Origin: Prorocentrum cordatum
Lineage: Eukaryota; Sar; Dinophyceae; Prorocentrales; Prorocentraceae
Length of the DNA: 64,000 bases
Assembly: GCA_963575745.1 (NCBI GenBank)
Contig: CAUYUJ010021167.1
Coordinates: 66,956-130,955 of the forward strand
Reading direction: 5' to 3'
The position numbers and the translations under genes were made by a program. Positions 10,028-17,297 of the stretch are shown in pieces (position 1 is the first letter of the stretch; each line of letters opens with the position of its first letter). The notes below the pieces were generated by a model. It was not told where the DNA came from. It searched no databases and worked only from the letters and a program-made list of their open reading frames with translations.

Positions 10028-10189
10028 GACGAAATCAATACATATCCACTGCTCCCTGGCCAGGCCCATCCTGAACCCAGCAGCGGTGCATATGCCACGC
10101 CCTCCTGGCTTGGCCAGGAGGGCGTATACACAGCTCCTGGGTTCAGGATGGGCCTGGCCAGGAAGCAGTGGATGTGTATAGATTTCGTC
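10028..10189. mobile_element. foldback element at the 5' end of RSH intron l-m
   Basis: The two halves are near-perfect reverse complements about a centre at 10110: GACGAAATC with CCACTGCT and CCTGGCCAGGCCCATCCTG on the left, the complement on the right, and an inner pair CCTCCTGGC/GCCAGGAGG. Arms are about 80 bp with only a handful of mismatches. On the gene's strand it starts six bases inside the intron. A 19-base piece of the arm (CCTGGCCAGGCCCATCCTG) also occurs at the start of RSH intron c-d near 51520. Confidence 0.85.
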
Positions 10190-10195
10190 GCCCGC

Positions 10196-10351
10196 CTCTC
10201 CTGCCGCGACTCCTCCAAGTCGCGAGCGCGACGGGGTCGCCAGCTCCACAGGCAACGCCCCGCGCCCGACGGCCGCGAACACGCCGCCGCCGAGCCTGGC
10301 CAGGAGGTCCGGGTCCAGGCTGTGGAGGAGGAGCTCCTCGCGCACGGCCTC
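10196..10351 (-). CDS. RSH: RSH exon l: linker after the TSRAR segment
   Basis: 52 codons, phase 0: EAVREELLLHSLDPDLLARL, GGGVFAAVGRGALPVELATP, then SRSRLGGVAAGE. In RSH proteins this position holds a helical linker (LEALLxAVGxGxL-like) between the TSRAR segment and the ACT domain, which the middle of this exon resembles. The acceptor is CCAGAG|GAGGCC and the preceding donor GGCGAG|GAGTCG. The 3' end is less sure: GGAGAG|GCGGGC at 10196 fits phase, but an earlier GGAG|GAG is possible. Confidence 0.55.
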
Positions 10352-10531
10352 CTCTGGCGGCGCGCACAAGAGGGTGGGGGGGGAGGGGGGGGAGGCGTCT
10401 TAAAGGGAGGCTGCTTCTTGGAGGGCGCCGGCCTCACATCTGCAGACAACGCCCGCGCCCTCTGAGAAGCAGTGGTGCCTCCAAGAAGCCTTCCCCCCTC
10501 CCCCCTGCCCCCCTCAGCGCGCGGCCGACTC
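10352..10531 (-). repeat. 180-bp RSH intron k-l with copies elsewhere
   Basis: The interval between two good exons begins GA and ends AG on the gene's strand. It contains an inverted pair (GGCTTCTTGGAGGCACC against GGAGGCTGCTTCTTGGAGG in the plus text) and is recognisably repeated at 3870-4060 and, weakly, 8550-8705. Confidence 0.6.
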
Positions 10532-10663
10532 CTCGCCCTCGCGCGCCGCCTCCTCCTCGCTGAGCATCTCCGTCCGCGCCGCCACGAGCGCGGCGCGCGC
10601 CCGGGAGGTGCGCAGGTAGCGCAGGTGCACACCGCCCCACTCGCGGGGCGGCACCGCGCCCTC
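10532..10663 (-). CDS. RSH: RSH exon k: TSRAR segment
   Basis: 44 codons: EGAVPPREWGGVHLRYLRTS then RARAALVAARTEMLS and EEEAAREGE. The W-x(6-8)-T-S-R-A-R-x-x-L pattern matches the segment that follows the TGS domain in RelA/SpoT proteins (typically P-S-R-D-W-L...V-K-T-S-R-A-R). The acceptor CCGGAG|GAGGGC gives the start; the donor GGCGAG|GAGTCG is again GA. How it joins to exon j is unresolved because the phases I infer do not match, so a small exon or a different boundary may be missing between 10664 and 11422. Confidence 0.65.
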
Positions 10664-11164
10664 CTCCGGGGGGGGGGCCCGAGGCGGTGCGGCGACGGAT
10701 CGCGCGGCGGCCTCGCCGCACAGTCTGTCGCCGCACCGTCCGTGCCGGGGGCAGCCAGGAGGGGGGTGATGACCAGGGGGGGGGGGGGAGGACATCATGG
10801 CGGGGGCCATGGTGCATCCCCAGATCTCATGGCACCGCGGCGCATCTCAATACGTCCCCGGGCCCCCCCCCCCCCCCCCTGGGCTGCGCACATGCCGCCG
10901 GCCATGACTTGCGACCTCCCCCCGCCTCGTGGACGCCCCCCGCACGGTCCGTCACCGCCGCACGGCTCTGGGACCCTGGAGGCCCCAGTCGCCCGAGGCA
11001 TCCTCGGAGAACGACCCGGATGCCAAACACACGCGGTCACCCCTGGAAGAAGAAGCAGCTGCATAAACGTAAAATCGCTCGGAGCTCCGAAAGTTCATGC
11101 TTGTGCAACGCTTTTCTTCTTCGAACCCCGAACCCCCAGCGACTCACCTCGCAGCGTGGTCGCG

Positions 11165-11415
11165 CCACACCGATCGGGGGCAGGAGAGCCCAGAATCGGA
11201 TCGATAAATCGGGTCGGCGATCGAAATGAATAGGATCGGCAGAAAATCGGCAGTCGAGCCCGGAAAAGTCGAATCGGCGGAAATCGGCAAGCGAACAAGC
11301 CTCCGATGAGAAGTCGGAACCCGAATCGGAATCCCACATCGAATCGAATCGGAATCGGAATCGGAATCCATCGGAATCGAACCGACTCGAACCGAATCGA
11401 ATCGGAGGAATCGAG
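11165..11415. repeat. GAATCG/GGAATC hexamer tract
   Basis: Repeated GAATCG, GGAATC and CGAATCGG units, imperfect, in the intron beside exon j. Confidence 0.8.
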
Positions 11416-11422
11416 ATGAGCC

Positions 11423-11547
11423 CTGCGGGGGCCCCCGAGCTCCCCACGCAGCTGCACGATCACGGTCTGCCCCTCCCGCAGCCTCGCGTGCAGCGGGGCG
11501 GCGGAGCCGTCGATCATCACCGAGTCGGCCCGCAGGCCCTTCTTGGC
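11423..11547 (-). CDS. RSH: RSH exon j: second half of the TGS domain
   Basis: AKKGLRADSVMIDGSAAPLH then ARLREGQTVIVQL. This completes the TGS fold (nucleic-acid or tRNA-contacting regulatory domain of RSH): conserved V-x-x-(N/D)-G, (A/V)-P-L, and L-x-x-G-(Q/D)-x-V-x-I/V at the usual spacing. The acceptor is CTCGAG|GCCAAG; exon i ends CTGGAG|GCCTCG, so the two junctions share GAGGCC and the donor is GC. The 3' limit is uncertain; 11423 follows the only AGG nearby. A copy of the acceptor and first 23 bases of this exon lies in the same intron at 13918-13944. Confidence 0.75.
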
Positions 11548-11585
11548 CTCGAGAGCGAGGATCGAGGAGCAGGTGGAGAATCGAG

Positions 11586-11883
11586 GATCGAGGAGCAGGA
11601 GAAGGAGGAGGAGGAGGAGGAGGAGGAGGAGCGAGGAGGAGGAGGAGCGAGGATGATCGAGGAGCAAGGACCGAGGAGCAAGGACCGAGGAGCGAGGAGG
11701 AGGAGGAGGAGGAGGAGGAGGAGGAGGAGAAAGAGGAGGAGGAGGAGGAGGAGGAGGAGGAAGAGGAGGAAGAGGAGGAGGAGGAGGAGGAGGAGATGAG
11801 CGAGGAGGAGGAGCGAGGAGCGAGGAGCGAGGACCAAGGAGAGAGGAGGAGGAGGAGGAGGAGGAGGAGGAGGAGGAGGAGGA
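11586..11883. repeat. GAG trinucleotide array with GATCGAGGA units
   Basis: GAG units mixed with GAGCGAGGA and GGATCGAGGA. Long frames of E/R/G or S/L/P arise from it. Confidence 0.9.
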
Positions 11884-12189
11884 GGACCAGTGTAAACCCA
11901 AGTATCATCAACGATATTGTAAGAAACCCTCCCTCCAAGCTCCCTCTTCATGGGCCCCTACAGCAGTTCATTCCCATCGAGGGAACTGGCTCGTTCGAAG
12001 ACAACAATTTGAAAACCCGGATGCATGCCAAAACATTGCTCTCGGATTTCAACGCCACGGATCAACCTGACAGTTGCATCTTGACAGTCCGGAATCGTGC
12101 CAGAACGCCGTTTCTGGGACTCCAACACCGCGAATCAACATAACTGCTGCACCCGCATAAATCATAAATCCTTCCAGAACACAACTTCT

Positions 12190-12640
12190 AGTACGTTGAT
12201 TTTGGGAGTTCGTGAAACTCTTGCAAATAGTTGAAACGAATGTGCGCGGCGCTAAAGCGAGAGCCACATTTTGAAAAGGAACCGTCTTCAATCCGTGAAA
12301 CTCTTGCAAAGTTTTAAAAAGCGAATGAGCGCGGCGCGAAGGCGAGAGCCACATTTTGGAAACCACCTGCCTTCAACCCGTGAAACTCTTGCAAGTCTAA
12401 AACGAAGTTACGCGGCGCTAAGGCGAGAGCCACAGTTTGAAAACGACCCGCCCTCAATCCGTGAAACCCTTGCATCTTTAGTTTATAGCAATAAGTGCGA
12501 AAGGAAAAAAACAAAACAAAGCAAACAACGAATGCACGCGGCGCTAAGGCGAGAGCCACATTTTGAAAACGACCCGCCCTCCATCTTTGAAACTGATGTC
12601 ACTTTTGAAGCTTCAGGATCACACATGGCGAGGAAGTCTC
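12190..12640 (+). repeat. degenerate ~90-bp repeat (CGGCGCTAAGGCGAGAGCC family)
   Basis: Four to five units with GCGCGGCGCTAAGGCGAGAG, CCACATTTTGAAAACGACC, CGCCCTCAATCCGTGAAAC and TCTTGCA. Reverse-orientation copies are at 36420-36570 and 39640-39870. Confidence 0.75.
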
Positions 12641-12749
12641 AGGCGAAACGCCCGGCCCGCCCTAAAAACTGGCCTCGGGGTGCGACAGGGAGAAGTTAGT
12701 TATAAGGAAAAGAATGGAGGAGGAGGAGGAGGAGGAGGAGGAGGAGGAA

Positions 12750-12771
12750 TCCGTAGCCATTTTGGCTCAAG
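12750..12771 (+). other. spliced-leader (DinoSL) relic
   Basis: The 22 bases are identical to the conserved dinoflagellate spliced leader; the core reads GTAGCCATTTTGGCTCAAG. A functional SL RNA gene would continue with a GT donor; here the next bases are CTCCGCTTGG. It is therefore the leader of an mRNA that was reverse transcribed and reinserted. It abuts a GAG array (12721-12748) on its 5' side and precedes a short reading frame. Confidence 0.92.
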
Positions 12772-12970
12772 CTCCGCTTGGACCCCGAACGGGGTCCAAA
12801 CGGGGTGAGAGCCCTGTAGCCTGTCTGGCTCAGTAGCGCCGCCCTCGCGTCGGATCTCCTCGGGGCGCGCGGCGGGGCGGAAGATACGGGCACGTCGTTA
12901 GCGGTAGCGCGCGGCGTAAATTCCAACATTTTGCTGGTGCCTGGGGGGGCCTCCTCCCCCACTCGCCTCC

Positions 12971-13200
12971 ATGGGCCTCCCTGGTGGCGGCGCGGGGCAA
13001 GGAGACGACGCCGAGACCATGAAGGACCTCTTCAAGTCTCAATCAAAGAGCCTGTACAAGACCAAGGCGCCCCCGTGGGACGAGGAGTCTCTGACGAAGC
13101 TCGTGGAGGCTCCCGCCGTGGCGTGGTGATCCTCAGGCTTGGGGCATCGCTGGCAAGCTGTACAAGTCGGCGGCCACCGACGCCTTCGCTTCAAGTATTG
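12971..13200 (+). pseudogene. spliced-leader retrocopy, unknown protein, frameshifted
   Basis: The first well-formed ATG lies 200 bp after the leader relic. The frame MGLPGGGAGQGDDAETMK, DLFKSQSKSLYKTKAPPWDE, ESLTKLVEAPAVAW ends at a TGA (13127). A one-base shift restores DPQAWGIAGKLYKSAATDAF, so the copy has lost its frame. I do not recognise the protein; its N-terminus is glycine-rich and hydrophilic. Position behind the leader supports retroposition of a mature trans-spliced mRNA. No poly(A) tract or target duplication was found. Confidence 0.6.
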
Positions 13201-13429
13201 GAATTCATTGTGGATGGTGGGTATCTGCCCTCTCAGGTGGTCAGAGTGCTAGGGGCCTCAGGCCCTAGTAGCACACCGCCTGAGGTCAGAGGCTGTATTC
13301 AGTTCAAGTTTGTTGTGTTTCCATGGCTTGGGCTGTGGTTCACACTCACCGCGATATTCTTCCTTACGCCGAGGTGGTGTTCTTGCGTGGCCACGGGGGC
13401 GGCAAGCTACGGATCAGACGATTTCACAG

Positions 13430-13635
13430 AGGCAGTTTCAGTTGCTGTGCTGTATGGTGTGCACCTGCCCTGGCGGCAGGGAGGTTGCATGAGTATCCTA
13501 GCATGTACGAGCTGAGTCTGGTGGGAGAGACAGTTTCGGTTGCTGTGTTGTATGGTGTGCACTTGCCCTGGCGGCTGGGAGGTTGCATAAGTATCCTGGC
13601 ATGTACGAGCCGATGCTGGTGGTTGTTCGTGCTGT
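13430..13635. repeat. tandem duplication, about 99 bp x2
   Basis: CAGTTTC(A/G)GTTGCTGTG, TATGGTGTGCAC, GCCCTGGCGGC and GGTTGCAT(A/G)AGTATCCT repeat in order starting near 13433 and 13532. Confidence 0.85.
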
Positions 13636-13855
13636 CGTTTGTCCGTGGGTCGGCCGTCGCGTGCTTCCTCTCAATCAGTGGTGCGGCGCAGTTCGGGCGG
13701 TGGTGTTCATCGTTTTCGGCTCCGCGCTGCTCGTGTTTGGCACGGAGGTGTACGAAGAGGACGTCGAGGAGGTCCTCTTCTGAGAGTGCGTTGCTCGGGC
13801 TATCTTTCGCTGAAGGATAGACTCGTCAGAGGCTCCAGAGGCTCCAGAGGCTCCA

Positions 13856-13900
13856 GAGGAGGAGGAGGAGGAGGAGGAGGAGGAGGAGGAAGAGGAGGAT
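13856..13900. repeat. short GAG array
   Basis: About 15 near-perfect GAG units preceding the duplicated acceptor segment. Confidence 0.85.
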
Positions 13901-13917
13901 AGAGGATCAACAACAAG

Positions 13918-14040
13918 TTGGCCCGCAGGCCCGTCTTGGCCTCAGGATCGAGGGTCGAGGAGGAGGTGGAGGATCGAGGATCGAGGATCGCGAAGGAGGA
14001 AGAGGAGGAGCGAGGATCGAGGAGGAGGAAAAGGAACAGG
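13918..14040 (-). pseudogene. duplicate of the exon j acceptor and first codons
   Basis: On the minus strand GAG|GCCAAGACGGGCCTGCGG matches the start of exon j (GAG|GCCAAGAAGGGCCTGCGG); similarity extends upstream through GATCGAGG repeats typical of the real acceptor region and stops after 23 exon bases (reads AKTGLRAN, then diverges). It lies 25 to 150 bases inside intron i-j, so the unexpanded intron may have been only about 130 bp. Confidence 0.75.
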
Positions 14041-14069
14041 TTCGAGGATCGAGGATGGAAGGCCGAGGC

Positions 14070-14153
14070 CTCCAGGTTCCACACCGCGAAGTCCAGCGCC
14101 GTGGCGTCGCGGGGGAGGAACACCACGCGGCCGGTGGGCGTGAACACCGTTAC
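14070..14153 (-). CDS. RSH: RSH exon i: first half of the TGS domain
   Basis: 28 codons, phase 0: VTVFTPTGRVVFLPRDATAL then DFAVWNLE. V-F-T-P-x-G-x-V-x-x-L-P-x-x-A-T-x-L-D-F-A is the diagnostic start of the TGS domain in RelA/SpoT proteins. The acceptor is CCTAG|GTAACG, preceded in exon h by GAGAAG|GTGACC, and the donor CTGGAG|GCCTCG is GC. A GT donor inside the exon (TTCGCG|GTGTGG) would remove five residues the TGS fold needs, so I prefer the GC site. Confidence 0.85.
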
Positions 14154-14380
14154 CTAGGACGCTTAAGGACATACCAGTGCTGTATTCCTCTGTTGGAGAC
14201 GCACGTCCGACCCGAGCATGACCACAGCACAATCTTGTAGCACATCGTTTCCCGAGCAGCGTGGCCAGAGAGCGCCCGCCACCGGAGCTCACGCTATGGG
14301 AGTTCGGAGCCCGCGCGTCGCCCTCGCGGGGCCGACAAACGCATGTCGTACAAGTAGTATGTTTGTGTGGTGCCGGTCAC

Positions 14381-14446
14381 CTTCTCGCGCAGCGCCTCGT
14401 TGTACGCGCGGTGCACCGAGCCCAGGGAGCTGCTCCATCCGCCCAC
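14381..14446 (-). CDS. RSH: RSH exon h: segment before TGS
   Basis: 22 codons, phase 0: VGGWSSSLGSVHRAYNEALR then EK. The acceptor is CCCGAG|GTGGGC and the donor GAGAAG|GTGACC; the 227-bp intron to exon i ends CCTAG|GTAACG. In RSH proteins a tryptophan-led helix and an acidic helix stand just before the V-x-V-F-T-P strand, which is what the join EALREK|VTVFTP gives. It has no diagnostic motif, so it rests on position, phase and junction pattern. Confidence 0.6.
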
Positions 14447-14494
14447 CTCGGGCTGCGCGGGGCCACACGAGGGGCAGCGTTCGGAGGTGACCAG

Positions 14495-14660
14495 CTGAGG
14501 AGGGGGGAAGCATCGAGCACGAATCGGCGATGCATGGCGGATAGATAGGCGATGGGCCCCTGATAGCGAATCCGAACACTCCTGGGCGGGGTGGAGCTAT
14601 CGGGGCCCAATCGGCGATCAATAGGCGATTGGGGATCGATGCATCCCCCCCCCCAAGCCT
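14495..14660 (+). repeat. GGCGAT-rich dispersed family, copy 2
   Basis: ATCGAGCACGAATCGGCGAT, GATAGATAGGCGATGGG, CCTGGGCGGGGTGGAG and ATAGGCGATTGGGG parallel the copies at 8720 and 62870. Confidence 0.8.
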
Positions 14661-15189
14661 ATCGCTTCCCAACGTTACTCCCAACTAGAATGCGCCCGAC
14701 AGCGAGGCGGGCCCCCGATGGCCAAAGGCTGGAGGGGCAGAATTTACCGAGCCCCCCACAGAGGCCTGGGCCACCTGCCGGGAAGCTGGAGAGACACGCG
14801 GCTGGATTCCCGTACGGACCCTCCGGAGGCCCCGCGCTGGATGCTCACGCGGAGGCCCCGCGCGCCTGGCCACGGAGGGGCCGTGCGCTGGAAAGACATC
14901 TGGCCACACGTGCATTCAGCTCTCGCCCGGGCCGGCCGCGTCAGGTGTAGCCGGCCTCCCGGTGGGCCGCCTGACCCAGCGCCTGGCGCACCGCGACGCA
15001 CGGCGCGCGAGTTGCCCTGGCGCCCTCGGGCCGCCGCCCTGGAGAAGAGCACCCTGGCGGCAGGCGCCCCCCCTGGGCGCGGAGGCGCGGTCACCCTCGC
15101 GGCCCGTTCCGCGCGCCGGGCGGCAGCGCGGGGTGGGCAACGGCAGGGGCAGGAGCAGGGGCCCTCGCCCTGCCTCTCGGGGGCCTCTT
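14661..15189. other. no recognised gene (RSH intron g-h)
   Basis: Very GC-rich mixed sequence, open in several frames on both strands as expected from composition. No motif seen. Confidence 0.4.
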
Positions 15190-15560
15190 GGGGCCTCCCA
15201 GGGGCTTCTTGGGGCCGAAGGCTCGACTCGTCGGTTCATGTTCCCCCTCGTGGGGCTGGCCTGGGGCCTTCATGAGCTGTCTCGGGCGCCTCTTGGGCCG
15301 TTTCCAGGCCCTCTCGGGCCGTCTTGGAGCCTTCTTGGGGGCACCTGGGATTGTCTTTGGGTGTTGTCGGGGGCCTCTTGGGCCGTCTTGGAGCGTCGGA
15401 AGCTCGAACGAAAAATGAGAACCACAAAACATAGAAAAACCTACAGGAGATCACTGATCTTTGCCTCTTGGGGCCCTCTTGGGAGTCCTCTTGGAGTGCT
15501 CTTGGGGCCTCTTGAGGGCCTCTTGGTCCGTCTTGGGGCCATGTTGGGCGTGTAGGACCT
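15190..15560 (-). repeat. degenerate CTCCAAGAGGCCCC-type repeat
   Basis: Runs of GGGGCCTCTTGGGGCC and GCCGTCTTGGAGC about every 27-35 bp. Forward-orientation stretches of the same text are at 16020-16200, 16820-17000, 19780-20450 and 27780-28370. Confidence 0.75.
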
Positions 15561-15734
15561 TTCTTGGGCCGCCCTGGCGGCGTTGCCGCCCCCTCCCCTT
15601 CTCCCCCTCCTGGGCATAGCCGCCCCCACACCCTTTCTCCTGCGGCGCGGGAGCGGCCCAGGAACTGGTCCCCCACCTCCCAGCAGAGCTGAAGCTCAGG
15701 CCGCAGCTCGTTTAAACTCACACGCCGGATCGGC

Positions 15735-15835
15735 GGATATCCTTATCCCTGTATCCTTAGCTCTACATCCTGATGTCTACCCCTATCCCTATCCCCATCC
15801 CGATCCCCCATCCCGATCCCTTCATTGTGGCCCCC
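15735..15835. repeat. CCCTAT/CCCGAT hexamer tract
   Basis: Units such as CTATCCCTATCCCCATCCCG. A reverse-complement tract (GGGATA units) is at 16560-16690. Confidence 0.8.
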
Positions 15836-16019
15836 ATCGTGGCCCCCTATCGTAAGGGTGTCAAGCTGCTTAGGGTTTTCTGCCGCAAGGGTGCCATGTT
15901 TTCGATCTGGGCCTCTCTCCCAGTCCCGAGCACTGAGGGCCGTCTGACTACCCACGGGGAGGTGATCGGGAGGTCTGGGGCCGCGGGTCGAACAACTCAC
16001 GTCGTCGGGTGTGCGGGCA

Positions 16020-16200
16020 TGGGGAGGAGGGCAATGGGCTCCCAAAAGGCCACCAAGAGGCCAGAAGAGGCTCCCAAGAGGCCCAACAGAGGCTCCCAAA
16101 CGGCCCTCAAGAGGGGTTACAACTGCCGCCAAGAAGCCCCCGAGACGCTTCCCACGAGATCCCAACAAACCTCCAAAAAGCCTCGGACCCACAACCCAGG
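16020..16200 (+). repeat. CTCCAAGAGGCC-type degenerate repeat
   Basis: GGCCACCAAGAGGCC, GGCTCCCAAGAGGCC and similar phrases in direct orientation. Confidence 0.65.
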
Positions 16201-16555
16201 CACGATGGTGGGATGAGCCGAAGGCCACCAGATAAGAGAAGATAGAAATGAAGGGAGGGAACAGTCGACCATTAAATATTCACGCTGCGACCCGCCCAAC
16301 GACCCACCAACGAGCCAACCCGTCCGGGAGTTAGCCCACGAATAACCTCGACTGACGCGCACGACGCAAACATTGCATGTAACATATACTGCCTAAGGCG
16401 ACTGCCAAAACCCTTCTCCCACCCCCCTTTTCCCCACTTCCCCCTCCCTCCTCATCCTCCCTCATGCCTCCTCGAGGTAACGCTTACAAGCGATTTGAAA
16501 GACGAGAGCGCACGGAGCGTCCCGGAGAGTCCCGGATCGACGGCACAGGCCGGAG
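16201..16555. other. no gene or repeat recognised
   Basis: Less GC-rich than its surroundings, with a CT-rich patch at 16410-16470. Confidence 0.4.
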
Positions 16556-16559
16556 GCCT

Positions 16560-16690
16560 CTACAATGGGGATAAGGATCGGGATGGAGATGGGAATAGGG
16601 ACGGGGACGAGGATGCGGGATGGGACTAGGGATGAAAGGGATAATAGAAGGGATAGGGATATGGATAGGGATTGGGGCAGGGGCCTACTC
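16560..16690. repeat. GGGATA/GGGATG hexamer tract
   Basis: GGGATAAGGATCGGGATGG, ATAGGGATATGGATAGGGAT and similar. It is the reverse complement of the 15735-15835 tract. Confidence 0.8.
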
Positions 16691-16819
16691 GTCTCACCAG
16701 CCCTTGGGTGGAGGTAGTCGAACGATATTATTGTTTCATGTTCCAAAACTCTCTTCCCTCCGGGAAGGGGTGCCCTGCCCCGCCTCCATGAAGCTTGTTG
16801 GGGGGGTCCGCGATGTGTC

Positions 16820-17000
16820 AGGGAATCCTTTTTCGCTCAAGATGGCTCCAAGAAGGATGCTCCACGATGGCCACGAAGATGGCTCAAGATAGCCAAAGTT
16901 TATGGTGACTTCTGGTATGCGTCCAAGGGGCCCCAAGATGACCACAAGATGGCTCCAAGTGCTCTCGCAACCCCCATCAAGACTTCCCCAAGAGGCCAAT
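16820..17000 (+). repeat. CTCCAAGATGGC-type degenerate repeat
   Basis: AAGATGGCTCCAAG, GATGGCCACGAAGATGGC, GATGACCACAAGATGGC. It belongs to the same loose family as 19780-20450. Confidence 0.65.
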
Positions 17001-17105
17001 AGCCTGGCGAAGGACCCAACCATATGCAGGTGTGAATACCGCAACTGTGAATACCATCTTCGCCCGCGCTCCCTATGTGACCACGGCTTCCCGCCGGAGC
17101 CCGAC

Positions 17106-17297
17106 ATGCTCAGGAACACGTTCGTGGCCGTCTTCGCGGTCGCCGACGACGACAAGGACGGCGCCCCTCTGACCGAGGAGCAAAAGCAGGAGATTGCTTT
17201 GAGAGCCATGAGGGAGGAGGTGGCGTTGCACGTCGACAAGGCGGAGTAGGACGCCCAGGCGCGGTTGTTGAAGCAGTACAACTATGGGGCCACGATC
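17106..17297 (+). CDS. candidate exon abutting satellite B, unknown
   Basis: I do not recognise this. MLRNTFVAVFAVADDDKDG, APLTEEQKQEIALRAMREEV and ALHVDKAE lead to a TAG (17247), after which the frame continues DAQARLLKQYNYGATIL up to CTC|GTGAGT, a canonical-looking donor. The acidic, helical composition is protein-like. The last bases (CTATGGGGCCACGATCCTC) are also the start of the satellite B unit, so the array appears to have grown out of, or into, this end. The internal stop argues for a relic. Confidence 0.35.
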
